Source of the DNA: Frankia casuarinae | Lineage (GTDB): Bacteria > Actinomycetota > Actinomycetes > Frankiales > Frankiaceae | NCBI RefSeq assembly: GCF_000013345.1 | Contig: NC_007777.1 | Location: forward strand, 5,146,001-5,210,000 | Reading direction: 5' to 3' | DNA: 64,000 bases | Shown: positions 27,817 through 34,903 of the stretch, piece after piece | Layout of the letters: every line of letters begins with the position of its first letter | How positions within the stretch are numbered: position 1 is the stretch's first letter | Position numbers and translations under genes: made by a program | The notes under the pieces: generated by a model | What the model was told of the DNA's origin: nothing | The model's input: only the letters and a program-made list of their open reading frames with translations | The model's database searches: none

Positions 27817-28227
27817 ATGGACCACCTGCGGCCCAGCATGGACTGGATGCTCAAGGACCTTGCGGAGAGCGTGCCAGGCACCCGGCATATCATCGTCCTG
27901 ACCGCGGACGGCCTGCGCATGGCCCAGTACAACACGGATGTGGACACCGCCGACCGCCTCGCGGCCGCGTGCGCCGGACTGCAGAGCCTGTCCGCCGCCG
28001 TCGGCGCCGAGTTCCCGCAGGGGGACAAGCGGATGCGGCTCGTGGTGATCGAGGTGGGCGGGGGATTCTTCTACCTCATGGCGGCCGGCGCGCGCGCATA
28101 CCTCGCGGTGCTGGCCGACGAAGGGGTGGACGCGGGGTTGATGGGACAGCAGATGCGCAACCTGGTCGCACGTATCGGTGAGCATCTCACCAGTCCGCCG
28201 CGGATGGAGGAGAGGACGGCCGGGTGA
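27817..28227 (+). CDS. cvnB: Conservon Roadblock/LC7 protein CvnB
   Basis: A 136-residue Roadblock/LC7 protein, a small alpha/beta fold that in bacteria regulates or scaffolds Ras-like GTPases. Typical sequence: MDWMLKDLAESVPGTRHIIVLTADGLRMA near the start, then the AGLQSLSAAVGAEF helix and the VVIEVGGGFFYLMAAG hairpin. It begins 3 nt after cvnA and overlaps cvnC by 4 nt (GTGA), so the whole set is made from one message. In conservons it is proposed to link CvnA and CvnD at the membrane. Confidence 0.95.
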   Translation: MDHLRPSMDWMLKDLAESVPGTRHIIVLTADGLRMAQYNTDVDTADRLAAACAGLQSLSAAVGAEFPQGDKRMRLVVIEVGGGFFYLMAAGARAYLAVLADEGVDAGLMGQQMRNLVARIGEHLTSPPRMEERTAG

Positions 28228-28598
28228 CCCCGTCCCCGATCAACGACGCGTCCTGCGCCTGGGAGCAGGGCGGTCCCGAGCGCCTGTACGTCCTCACCGG
28301 CGGGCGCGGCGCCTCGGGCCGCCGGGCCGACATCGACCTGGTCACCCTCGTGGTGGCGCGGGCCGCGGGCCGGCCCGAGATGCAGCCGGAACACGCGTCC
28401 ATCCTGCGCATGTGTTACTGGCCCCTGTCCATGGCGGAGATCTCGGCCTACCTCAAGCTGCCGTTCAGCGTGGTCGCCATCCTGGTCTCCGACCTGCTCA
28501 GGGACTCGCTCGTCGAGGTGCGCGCCTCGGTGCGCATGGAAGGAATCGGCGATCCTGAACTGCTCAAGGCGGTGATGAATGGACTCCAGAGGCTCTGA
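28224..28598 (+). CDS. cvnC: Conservon DUF742 protein CvnC
   Basis: A 124-residue DUF742 protein with a predicted winged-helix core. Features seen: PERLYVLTGGRG near the N-terminus, IDLVTLVVARA, the ILRMCYWPLSMAEISAYLKLP segment and VVAILVSDLLRDSLVEVRAS. It starts with GTG 28224 inside the cvnB stop and overlaps cvnD by 20 nt. The family is found almost only in conservons, next to a Roadblock protein and a Ras-like GTPase; its biochemical activity is not established. Confidence 0.95.
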   Translation: MTPSPINDASCAWEQGGPERLYVLTGGRGASGRRADIDLVTLVVARAAGRPEMQPEHASILRMCYWPLSMAEISAYLKLPFSVVAILVSDLLRDSLVEVRASVRMEGIGDPELLKAVMNGLQRL

Positions 28599-29223
28599 GT
28601 TGGCCGTCGGACCGGCGCGCGAGGACGCGCTGCCCGCCTCGGCCGCCACCGCGGTCAAGATTGTCGTGGTCGGCGGGTTCGGCGTCGGCAAGACGACCCT
28701 GGTCGGCTCCGTCAGCGAGATCAGACCGCTGACGACCGAGGAGACGATGACCGAGGTCAGCATCGGGGTAGACGACGTCCGCGGGGTCGAGCAGAAGGAT
28801 GCGACCACCGTGGCCATGGACTTCGGCCGGATCACCATCAACGAGCAACTGGTGCTCTACCTGTTCGGCACGCCCGGACAGCAGCGCTTCTGGTTTCTGT
28901 GGACAGGCCTGTTCGAGGGAGCCCTTGGCGCGGTCGTGCTGGTCGACACCCGGCGGCTCGAGGCCAGCTTCGACGTCATCGGGCGGCTCGAGGACGGCGG
29001 CGTGCCGTTCATCGTGGCCGTCAACGTCTTCCCGGACGCCCCGAACCACCCGCTGGACGAGGTCCGTGCCGCGTTGGATCTGCCGGCCGCCGTGCCGATC
29101 GTCGCGTGCGACGCGCGCAGCCGGGCCTCGAGCCGGGACACCCTGCTGGCCCTCATGCGCTACCTGTACTGGCTGTCCACCCAACCCGCGGCCCCGGTGG
29201 CCGCCTCGGCCGCCACGGAGTAA
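28579..29223 (+). CDS. cvnD: Conservon Ras-like GTPase CvnD
   Basis: A 214-residue small GTPase of the conservon/MglA-like group. The P-loop is GGFGVGKTT at about residues 33-41; the switch II region is LFGTPGQQRFWFLW, with the canonical DxxGQ Asp replaced by a TPGQ form as in other CvnD proteins; NVFPD takes the place of the NKxD motif. The N-terminal 25 residues are unconserved. It overlaps cvnC by 20 nt and lies 2 nt before the P450 gene, so all five genes form one operon. CvnD probably cycles between nucleotide states under control of CvnA-CvnB-CvnC. Confidence 0.94.
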   Translation: MDSRGSELAVGPAREDALPASAATAVKIVVVGGFGVGKTTLVGSVSEIRPLTTEETMTEVSIGVDDVRGVEQKDATTVAMDFGRITINEQLVLYLFGTPGQQRFWFLWTGLFEGALGAVVLVDTRRLEASFDVIGRLEDGGVPFIVAVNVFPDAPNHPLDEVRAALDLPAAVPIVACDARSRASSRDTLLALMRYLYWLSTQPAAPVAASAATE

Positions 29224-29225
29224 GT

Positions 29226-30680
29226 GTGTCAACACCCATTCCCGAAGCAGGCGCGGAATCAGGCGCTGCGATCCCGCCTCCGGGGTGTCCGGCGCACGCG
29301 GCCTTCGCGCAGGATGCCGTACGGACCGCGCTCTACGGCCCGGAAGCGCAGCACGATCCCGGCGCGGTCTACGAGAAGCTCCGCGCGGAACACGGCGGGA
29401 TCGCCCCGGTGGAACTCGAGGGTGGCGTCCCGGCCTGGCTGGTGCTCGGCTACCGGGAGAACATGGAGGTCGCTCGCACCCCGAGCCGGTTCACCCGGGA
29501 CGCCCGGCTCTGGCGGGACTGGAACGAGGGCAGGATCGCCGCGGACGACCCGCTGCTCCCGCTCATCGGATGGCGTCCCGACGTCGTGTCCTACGATGGC
29601 GAGGAACATGCGCGGCTGCGCGCCGCGGTCAACGAGTGCCTGACCAGGTTCGACCGGCACGGCACCCGGCGGCACGTCCAGCGCTACGCGAACCAGCTGA
29701 TCGACGGCTTTGTCGAGGACGGCCGCGCGGACCTGGTGACCCAGTTCGCCGTTTACCTTCCGATGCTCGTGCTGAGCCGGCTGGTCGGCCTGAGCGAGGG
29801 GTACGGCCGGAAACTGGTCGAGGCCATCGTCGGCATGGTCAGCGGCGGCGAGGATGCATACGCGCACAACCAGTACATCATCGGCACCCTGCGGTCGCTG
29901 ACCGAGGAGCGGCGCAGGGCCCCTGCGCACGACCTGGCGTCCTGGTTCGTTCAGCACCCCTCGGGGCTGAACGACGAGGAGGTACTCAACCACCTGCGCC
30001 TCGTGATCGTGCTGGGCTACGAGGCCACGGCGAACCTGGTCTCGAACACGCTGCGGATGGTGCTGACCGACCCCCGCTTCCGCGCGTCGCTCGCTGGCGG
30101 GCTCATGACGCTGCCGGACGCGGTCGAGCAGATGCTGTGGGACGATCCGCCGCTACTGGTCTGCCCGGCGCGGTTCGCCACGCACGACATGCATTTCGCC
30201 GACAAGGAGATCCGCGAGGGCGACATGCTGCTGCTCGGCATCGCGGCAGGCAACGCGGATCCGGAGATCCGTCCGGATCTCGGCGCGCCGATGCACGGCA
30301 ACCGCTCGCACCTGGCGTTCAGCCGGGGCCCGCACGAGTGCTCGGGACAGGAGATCGCCCGCGCCATCACCGACACCGGCGTCGACGTGCTGCTCAACCG
30401 GCTACCCGACCTGCACCTCACGGTGCCGGAGGAGCAGCTGACCTGGACCGCCTCGACCTGGTCCCGGCACCTTGACGCGCTCCCGGTCAAGTTCGCCCCG
30501 CAGTGCCGCCCCGTCCCGCAGTCTGCGCCAGCCGCCCCGGCGTTCTCCGCCCCGGTGGTCGAGCCGAGCGCCGCGAAGGACGCGCTGGCGGCGGTGGCCG
30601 AGGCCGACGCACAGGCCAGAGCGGACACCCGCCGCGGCTTCTGGGCTTCGCTGGGCGGCATGTTCCGCGGTCGACGCTAA
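29226..30680 (+). CDS. cvnE: Conservon cytochrome P450 (CvnE), CYP157-like
   Basis: A 484-residue P450. The heme loop FSRGPHECSG with Cys372 is intact. The I-helix reads VLGYEATANLV instead of the usual AGxDT. The K-helix reads E301-Q-M-L-W305 where nearly all P450s have ExxR: the Glu-Arg pair that stabilises the heme core is absent. This is the hallmark described for the CYP157 family of streptomycetes (EQSLW), whose members also sit in conservons, so the class call is firm. The C-terminus has about 60 extra residues ending in a basic tail (FWASLGGMFRGRR), possibly for membrane or partner contact. Start GTG 29226, 2 nt after cvnD. Confidence 0.93.
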   Translation: MSTPIPEAGAESGAAIPPPGCPAHAAFAQDAVRTALYGPEAQHDPGAVYEKLRAEHGGIAPVELEGGVPAWLVLGYRENMEVARTPSRFTRDARLWRDWNEGRIAADDPLLPLIGWRPDVVSYDGEEHARLRAAVNECLTRFDRHGTRRHVQRYANQLIDGFVEDGRADLVTQFAVYLPMLVLSRLVGLSEGYGRKLVEAIVGMVSGGEDAYAHNQYIIGTLRSLTEERRRAPAHDLASWFVQHPSGLNDEEVLNHLRLVIVLGYEATANLVSNTLRMVLTDPRFRASLAGGLMTLPDAVEQMLWDDPPLLVCPARFATHDMHFADKEIREGDMLLLGIAAGNADPEIRPDLGAPMHGNRSHLAFSRGPHECSGQEIARAITDTGVDVLLNRLPDLHLTVPEEQLTWTASTWSRHLDALPVKFAPQCRPVPQSAPAAPAFSAPVVEPSAAKDALAAVAEADAQARADTRRGFWASLGGMFRGRR

Positions 30681-30711
30681 GGGTTCACGGTCGGCTGACG
30701 TACCGCCGAGT

Positions 30712-30750
30712 GGCGCCCGGGAATCGCTCCCGGGCGCCGCTCTTTTGTTT
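30712..30750. terminator. Intrinsic terminator between cvnE and the terpene synthase
   Basis: GGCGCCCGGGA (30712-30722) and TCCCGGGCGCC (30728-30738) form a perfect 11-bp stem with a 5-nt loop, followed by GCTCTTTTGTTT. The T-rich tract serves the plus strand (cvn operon); the hairpin may also block read-through from the convergent gene. Confidence 0.9.
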
Positions 30751-30761
30751 CCGACACGCCG

Positions 30762-31742
30762 TCAGACCGCCTGCGGCGAGGTCAGCATGCGAGAGATCTC
30801 CTCGCGCGGCGGATCCGTGTCCATCAACAGTTCGTTGACCGCCGCCCACGCCTGGTAACCCCAGTTCCAGTCGTCGACGATCCTCGCACCCATCCGGGCC
30901 TGGGCGCGTTCTGTGTCGGTGAAATGCAGCACGTCGAAGGCCGTGTCAAGGCGCTGCTTTGTGGTGTGTATCGACTGGTCGAGCGTCCGCATCTCCTGCT
31001 CGCAACGGGCTCTTGCCTCCTGCCAATCGCAGCCGTCCTGGTCTCGGATGATCGAGATCAGATTGCGCGGGTCGTCGCGCTTCGCGTCGCGGACCGAGGA
31101 GTAGACGTCGTTGCAGTACACGATGATGTCGCTGGCTAACCTGCGCAGCAGTCGCAGCTGGGTACAGTGGTGGATGTGCGGCGCCAGATAGGTGAAATTC
31201 ATCTTCTCGCCGAACACCAGGCACAGCGGCACCGCGCCGTTTCCCAGGCGTAGTTCCAAGTACTCTTCGACCGTCGTGTCCATCCGCCGGTCCCGCATCG
31301 CCGCGTAAGTGGCCTGCGTGTTGAAGTACCATTCCCAGTGCTCGCTGACCCGAGCCACCCACTGGTCCGGCGAGCTGACGATCTGCCGCGCCCACAGGTC
31401 ATGGAAGATCATCCCCATGAGGGACTTCGCGGGTCTCCCGTAGAGAATCCCGGTGAGCTCCGCGCTGATGACGTTGATGCGGCTGATGTCCGCCGCAAGG
31501 TCGTCGGTGAAGTCGTCGTAGATCCGGAAGAAGGCGTGGATGTCGTAAGCGAGTTCCAGCTCCGGCAGCGGGGCCAGAGGGTACACCCAGGCCGAAAGCG
31601 TGGCGTACCTCTCGGCCCGGGGCGTGCAGACCTGGAAGCGGGTGAGCCATTCGACGGTGTGCGCCAGGGCTTCGGCAGCGTTCTCGTTCGGCTGCCAGGA
31701 GCGCGCAGCTTCGTGCACTGTGAGGATCTGCTCGCCATTCAT
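30762..31742 (-). CDS. Class I terpene synthase (terpene cyclase)
   Basis: A 326-residue soluble cyclase that ionises a prenyl diphosphate (most likely farnesyl or geranyl type) and cyclises it. The Asp-rich motif is D76-D-F-T-D80 and the second metal triad is N211-D-V-Y-S215-x3-D219, with Asp instead of the usual Glu at the last position. The pyrophosphate sensor Arg165 (ELRLGN) is exactly 46 residues before Asn211, as in characterised bacterial cyclases. The product cannot be predicted. ATG 31742 is the chosen start; AGGAGACAGG lies upstream. It is convergent with the conservon and separated from its P450 by 81 nt holding a terminator, so it has its own promoter. Confidence 0.9.
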   Translation of the reverse strand: MNGEQILTVHEAARSWQPNENAAEALAHTVEWLTRFQVCTPRAERYATLSAWVYPLAPLPELELAYDIHAFFRIYDDFTDDLAADISRINVISAELTGILYGRPAKSLMGMIFHDLWARQIVSSPDQWVARVSEHWEWYFNTQATYAAMRDRRMDTTVEEYLELRLGNGAVPLCLVFGEKMNFTYLAPHIHHCTQLRLLRRLASDIIVYCNDVYSSVRDAKRDDPRNLISIIRDQDGCDWQEARARCEQEMRTLDQSIHTTKQRLDTAFDVLHFTDTERAQARMGARIVDDWNWGYQAWAAVNELLMDTDPPREEISRMLTSPQAV

Positions 31743-32040
31743 CGCGTCTCGGCCTGTCTCCTGGCAAAGATGGTGATCATGGATCGCGAGCATCTGGCAG
31801 TTTCGGACACTTCTGCGCCTCCAGGTCAGGGGAACCACGTCCTATCAGATCCAGGTACCACGATGATCCCAGAAGTGCGAAGTATCATGTCGCGGATTCG
31901 GGCCGTTATGGAGGGCACCTCGGTCGTGGTCCGTTGGAGGGTCCTCAGGTGGTGCCGTTGCGACCGATCACGCTGCCGAAGACATGAGTGTGCCCGATCC
32001 TACCGCCAGAGGTTCTGTGCCGCCCAGCTTCGGGACCTGC
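31743..32040. other. Promoter region of the terpene synthase, with separated inverted repeat
   Basis: No gene is visible. CACTTCTG (31808-31815) and CAGAAGTG (31870-31877) are inverted repeats 54 nt apart, the first 65 nt upstream of the cyclase start; the homology extends imperfectly (TTCGGACACTTCTG against CAGAAGTGCGAA). They could be paired operator half-sites. Confidence 0.4.
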
Positions 32041-32466
32041 TTACAGCTGGGAGGTCCAAGGGTTGACGAGTGGGACGTCCATGGCGGCGAAGTCGGCCTC
32101 GTTGCGGGTGACGAGCGTGAGGCTGTGCACCTGGGCCGTGGCGGCGATGAGCGCATCGTGGGCTGGGCGCCGGTCGGGCACGTGAAGTCGCGCCGCCGAG
32201 CCGGCGACGATCTGATCGACGTCGAGCAGCCGGCCTGCGTATGCCGGGAGCACGTTCTGATCGAGCCATGAGTCCAGGACGGCCGCCTGGCGGGCATCGC
32301 GCCATCGCTTGTTCTCAATGCCAGCCCGCAGCTCTAGCAGGGTGATGACGGAGAGGAAGGTATCCGATGGTGACAGGCTCGCGGCCCAGCCGTTGAAGCG
32401 GTCATCGCGGCGTTTCGCGGGCTTACGGAGCTCGGAGATGACGTTGGTGTCGAGTAGGAAGCTCAC
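32041..32466 (-). CDS. vapC: PIN-domain toxin, VapC/FitB family
   Basis: A 141-residue PIN-domain ribonuclease, the toxin of a type II toxin-antitoxin pair. The metal-binding acids are visible: D6 (FLLDTNVISELRKP), E45 (LLELRAGIE), D104 (AHDALIAAT), with N122/D125 nearby in TRNEADF. The N-terminus and the NxxxxAGIE-type helix fit the FitB-like branch. It follows the antitoxin gene with a 4-nt ATGA overlap, the normal order. The RNA target is unknown. It sits inside the tRNA-Ser to tRNA-Lys island and could help keep the island. Confidence 0.93.
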   Translation of the reverse strand: MSFLLDTNVISELRKPAKRRDDRFNGWAASLSPSDTFLSVITLLELRAGIENKRWRDARQAAVLDSWLDQNVLPAYAGRLLDVDQIVAGSAARLHVPDRRPAHDALIAATAQVHSLTLVTRNEADFAAMDVPLVNPWTSQL

Positions 32467-32696
32467 AGGTCGACCTCGCGCAGCGAGTCCCGCGGCCGTA
32501 GGGGCTCGAAGTCGATCTCCTCCTCCAGAACGAACGCGTCTCCCAGGCTGCCCGCGGTTCCGGTGAGCCGCTGGTAGTCGGCGAACGACAGCAGGACGTG
32601 TGACGGCCGACCGTGATCCGTGATGATCACCGGACCGCTGGCGGCGGCCCGCTTGACCGCGCTCACGTCACGGTTGAACTCTCGCGATGAGACCAT
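32463..32696 (-). CDS. vapB: Phd/YefM-family antitoxin of the VapC pair
   Basis: A 77-residue antitoxin. The N-terminal DNA-binding part reads SREFNRDVSAVKRAAASGPV followed by IITDHGRPSHVLLSFADYQRL, typical of Phd/YefM. The C-terminal acidic tail (EEEIDFEPLRPRDSLREVDL) should wrap the toxin. I choose ATG 32696; in-frame GTG codons lie up to five codons upstream. A perfect 16-bp palindrome lies 22 bp upstream of this ATG, the usual place for autoregulation by the toxin-antitoxin complex. It overlaps vapC by 4 nt. Confidence 0.9.
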   Translation of the reverse strand: MVSSREFNRDVSAVKRAAASGPVIITDHGRPSHVLLSFADYQRLTGTAGSLGDAFVLEEEIDFEPLRPRDSLREVDL

Positions 32697-32718
32697 GGTC
32701 ACCACGACCACCCCCCTG

Positions 32719-32734
32719 GTAGGTACGTACCTAC
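32719..32734. promoter_or_regulatory. 16-bp palindromic operator upstream of vapBC
   Basis: GTAGGTACGTACCTAC is a perfect palindrome. On the minus strand CATATTGTAGG overlaps its upstream edge and offers a -10-like TATTGT. Binding here by VapB/VapBC would block the promoter. The assignment is by position and symmetry. Confidence 0.7.
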
Positions 32735-32793
32735 AATATGCGCCGAACGTCGTTCGCGCGGCCAACCGCTGAAGCCAGCTCGCGCCCTTCGAT

Positions 32794-32827
32794 GTGGCCA
32801 GGGTCGCGTGGCCAGGGTCGCGTGGCC
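32794..32827. repeat. 14-bp tandem repeat upstream of vapBC
   Basis: GTGGCCAGGGTCGC occurs at 32794-32807 and 32808-32821, plus 6 bp of a third copy. It is intergenic. Confidence 0.85.
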
Positions 32828-32994
32828 GGGCGACCGGCTTGCTCACCAGACCTGGTGACCATCCAGGATGAACCCTCGTCGCCGGCAAGGTCGGCCTGAG
32901 CAGTCGTCCCTTGAATTTCTCACTCCAGATATCACAGACTTCAAGTGGTACCGTATTTGAAGGCTGGAGCCAGGCATGGCCCCTGGAGTCAGGC

Positions 32995-33204
32995 ATGGCC
33001 CCGCGGATCGAGATCGACGACGAGGTCTTCAAGTGCCTGCAGGATCAGACTGCGCCCTTCGTCGACACCCCGAATGATGTCCTGCGTCGCGTCTTGGGGC
33101 TCTCCGCTCCAGCGGTGGCCAAAGAGCCGGGCGCGGCCCGTCCGCCTGGCAATCTCGCGAAGCTTGTGAACGCCGGGCTCGTGAAGCCCGGGGGGACGGA
33201 CTGA
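32995..33204 (+). CDS. Short protein, probably the truncated head of a RAMA-type accessory protein
   Basis: A 69-residue frame from ATG 32995, with GGAG 6 nt upstream. It reads MAPRIEIDDEVFKCLQDQTA, then PFVDTPNDVLRRVLGL, an N-terminal helical module I associate with actinobacterial accessory and restriction-linked proteins. It ends NLAKLVNAGLVKPGGTD, which resembles the very start of a RAMA domain (LxxLxxAGLLxPGD) and then stops. I infer that an originally longer gene was cut off here, next to the integrase remnant. The match is by eye and modest. Confidence 0.5.
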   Translation: MAPRIEIDDEVFKCLQDQTAPFVDTPNDVLRRVLGLSAPAVAKEPGAARPPGNLAKLVNAGLVKPGGTD

Positions 33205-33221
33205 CGCATGTCCGCAAGTGA

Positions 33222-33841
33222 AGCGGCGCGACCTACCAGGGGCTCCGACGCGGTGCATCCGTCGCCGTCCACCTGGACGACATCGACTTCACCAACGCAA
33301 CTCTCACCCTCCGCTGGCAGTTCGTCCAGATCGGCTACGCCACCCAACTCGCCAAGCCGAAATCCGACGCCGGGGACCGTGTCATCTCCCTCGGCCCCGA
33401 CACCCTCGCCGTCCTGAAAGCCTGCCGCACCCGCCAACACGCCAACCGGCTCGCCGCCGGAACCACCCGGCCGAACAACGGCCTCGCGTTCACCCACCCC
33501 GACGGCACTCCCATCCACCCCGAACACCTCACCAACCGCTTCCACACCCTCATCCAGGAAGCCGACCTACCCCCATCACCATCCGCGGCCTCCGCCACGG
33601 CGCCGCCACCCTCGCCCTCGCCGCCACCCTCGCCCTCGCCGCCACCCTCGCCCTCGCCGCCGGCGCCGACCTCAAAGCAGTCCAAGAACTCCTCGGCCAC
33701 TCCACGATCATGATCACCGCCGACACCTACACCCACATCCTCCCCGACCTCGCCGCCGAGATCGCCCGCAACACCGCCCGCCTCATCCCCCGCACCCGCA
33801 GCCCCCAGGAGTACCCCCGACACACCACCACGATCGACTAA
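33222..33841 (+). pseudogene. Tyrosine site-specific integrase, 5'-truncated and frameshifted
   Basis: The first frame (33222 to about 33572) reads TYQGLRRGASVAVHLDDIDF, LAKPKSDAGDRVISLGPDTL and GLAFTHPDGTPIHPEHLTNR, all typical of the catalytic domain of actinobacterial integrases. Near the C-run at 33570-33574 one base is missing, and the homology continues in another frame: ITIRGLRHGAATLALAA, ELLGHSTIMITADTYTHILP, to a TAA at 33839-33841. Catalytic R, H, H and Y of the second half are intact. The N-terminal core-binding domain is absent. An 18-bp unit is triplicated inside the second half. tRNA-Lys, the likely attachment site, starts 160 nt downstream. Confidence 0.88.
33605..33658 (+). 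repeat. 18-bp triplication in the integrase remnant
   Basis: GCCACCCTCGCCCTCGCC is present three times exactly. It encodes ATLALA three times where related integrases have a single ATLALAAGADLK, so two copies are extra. Confidence 0.95.
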
Positions 33842-33850
33842 CCCGGCACC

Positions 33851-33879
33851 GCCCCTCCGCCCCATCGGGGCGGAGGGGC
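33851..33879. terminator. Strong hairpin after the integrase remnant
   Basis: GCCCCTCCGCCCC (33851-33863) pairs perfectly with GGGGCGGAGGGGC (33867-33879) with a 3-nt loop, ten bases after the stop. No T tract follows, as is common for GC-rich actinobacterial terminators. Confidence 0.75.
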
Positions 33880-34001
33880 AGCCACGAGCCACCACAACCC
33901 GCCCACCCCACCAGCCGACGCTCCATCCACACCCCCACAAACCGCACCGACACCCCGACCACCACCCCGAGGACACACAGTTCGGTATCATGACTCTCGC
34001 A

Positions 34002-34074
34002 GGGCCGTTAGCTCAATTGGCAGAGCAGCCGGCTTTTAACCGGCGAGTTCAGGGTTCGAGTCCCTGACGGCCCA
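34002..34074 (+). tRNA. tRNA-Lys (anticodon TTT)
   Basis: A 73-nt cloverleaf: acceptor GGGCCGT with ACGGCCC, D-stem GCTC/GAGC, anticodon stem GCCGG/CCGGC around CTTTTAA (TTT), T-stem CAGGG/CCCTG around TTCGAGT. Discriminator A; CCA not encoded. It is the probable attachment site of the adjacent integrase. Confidence 0.96.
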
Positions 34075-34180
34075 CACTGGTGGATTTTTCGTACATTTCT
34101 GAAGAGCTTATCAGACTCACATTGTCGAGCTTTTGAAGCTCCGGTAATTCGTGGATCCTGTACCAGCTCGATCTCTGGAT

Positions 34181-34223
34181 GTATCCATTCAGGGTACAGG
34201 TTCCAGCACCCCTGAATGGATAC
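34181..34223. other. 14-bp perfect inverted repeat downstream of tRNA-Lys
   Basis: GTATCCATTCAGGG (34181-34194) and CCCTGAATGGATAC (34210-34223) with a 15-nt loop, 107 bp after the tRNA. It is less GC-rich than its surroundings. It could terminate the tRNA transcript or be a remnant of an element end. The remaining 34075-34456 holds no clear gene. Confidence 0.6.
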
Positions 34224-34390
34224 CTGCCCGTCAGAGTCACGGAGGCGGCCCGGTGGTTCTCGTGGTCGTTCCCGGCGTGCGCGCGCACGCCTGTCGTGGT
34301 CGTTCCCGGCGCGAGGCGGCAGGTCGGTGTGACCCGACACCGCCGGGGCATCCCGTCAGGGTGAGCAGACACACCCGCCGGGGTCGAACC

Positions 34391-34450
34391 GACAGCAGTC
34401 AAACCGACGGCAGTCGGGCTGACGGCAGTCGGGCTGACGGCAGTCGAACT
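34391..34450. repeat. Four tandem copies of a 15-bp unit
   Basis: Core GACGGCAGTCGGGCT twice exactly (34406-34435), flanked by two diverged copies (34391-34405 and 34436-34450). It ends 6 nt before the start codon of the next gene, so copy number could affect its leader. Confidence 0.85.
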
Positions 34451-34456
34451 GACCGG

Positions 34457-34903
34457 ATGAGCGGGAATCGTCCGGCCGGGGGCCGCCGAGAGGACGACCG
34501 CACGCAGCCCGACCTCGACGACACGACCGCTGACGCGGTTGGCAAGCTCAGCGAGGCGCTGGAGTGGGTTGAACGGGCCCGCGGGGCGCTCTACGAATTC
34601 CATCAACTCTCCGGACGGGCCGATCTGATCCTCGCGGAGGCGATTAGCGGTCTGGAAGACGCCGGCCACCCCCAGCTGGCCGCCTATGTGCGCCGGGAGC
34701 TGCACGGACGCAACGTCCTCGACGGGCGGTGGACCTTCCAGATCATCGAGGAGTACGACGACATCTACTACCGCCCCTTCGTTGCCGTGGACGAACAGGT
34801 CCGGCTGCGGCTCACCGGTGGGAGGCGCCACGTCCACGAGGCTCGCATGAAGGCTCAGGAGCGGGCCCGCGCCGGTCGGGACCTGTGGGGCCCGGGCGCC
34901 TGA
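34457..34903 (+). CDS. Conserved actinobacterial hypothetical protein
   Basis: A 148-residue, highly charged helical protein with no named domain that I recognise. Distinct segments: AVGKLSEALEWVERARGALYEFHQL, then AEAISGLEDAGHPQLAAYVR and GRWTFQIIEEYDDIYY, ending in an Arg/Ala-rich helix. It has the look of a small soluble cytoplasmic protein that is conserved rather than a chance frame (few rare residues, regular heptads). ATG 34457 follows directly on a 15-bp repeat array, so the open frame upstream is probably not coding. It stands alone between tRNA-Lys and the ABC transporter. Confidence 0.7.
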   Translation: MSGNRPAGGRREDDRTQPDLDDTTADAVGKLSEALEWVERARGALYEFHQLSGRADLILAEAISGLEDAGHPQLAAYVRRELHGRNVLDGRWTFQIIEEYDDIYYRPFVAVDEQVRLRLTGGRRHVHEARMKAQERARAGRDLWGPGA

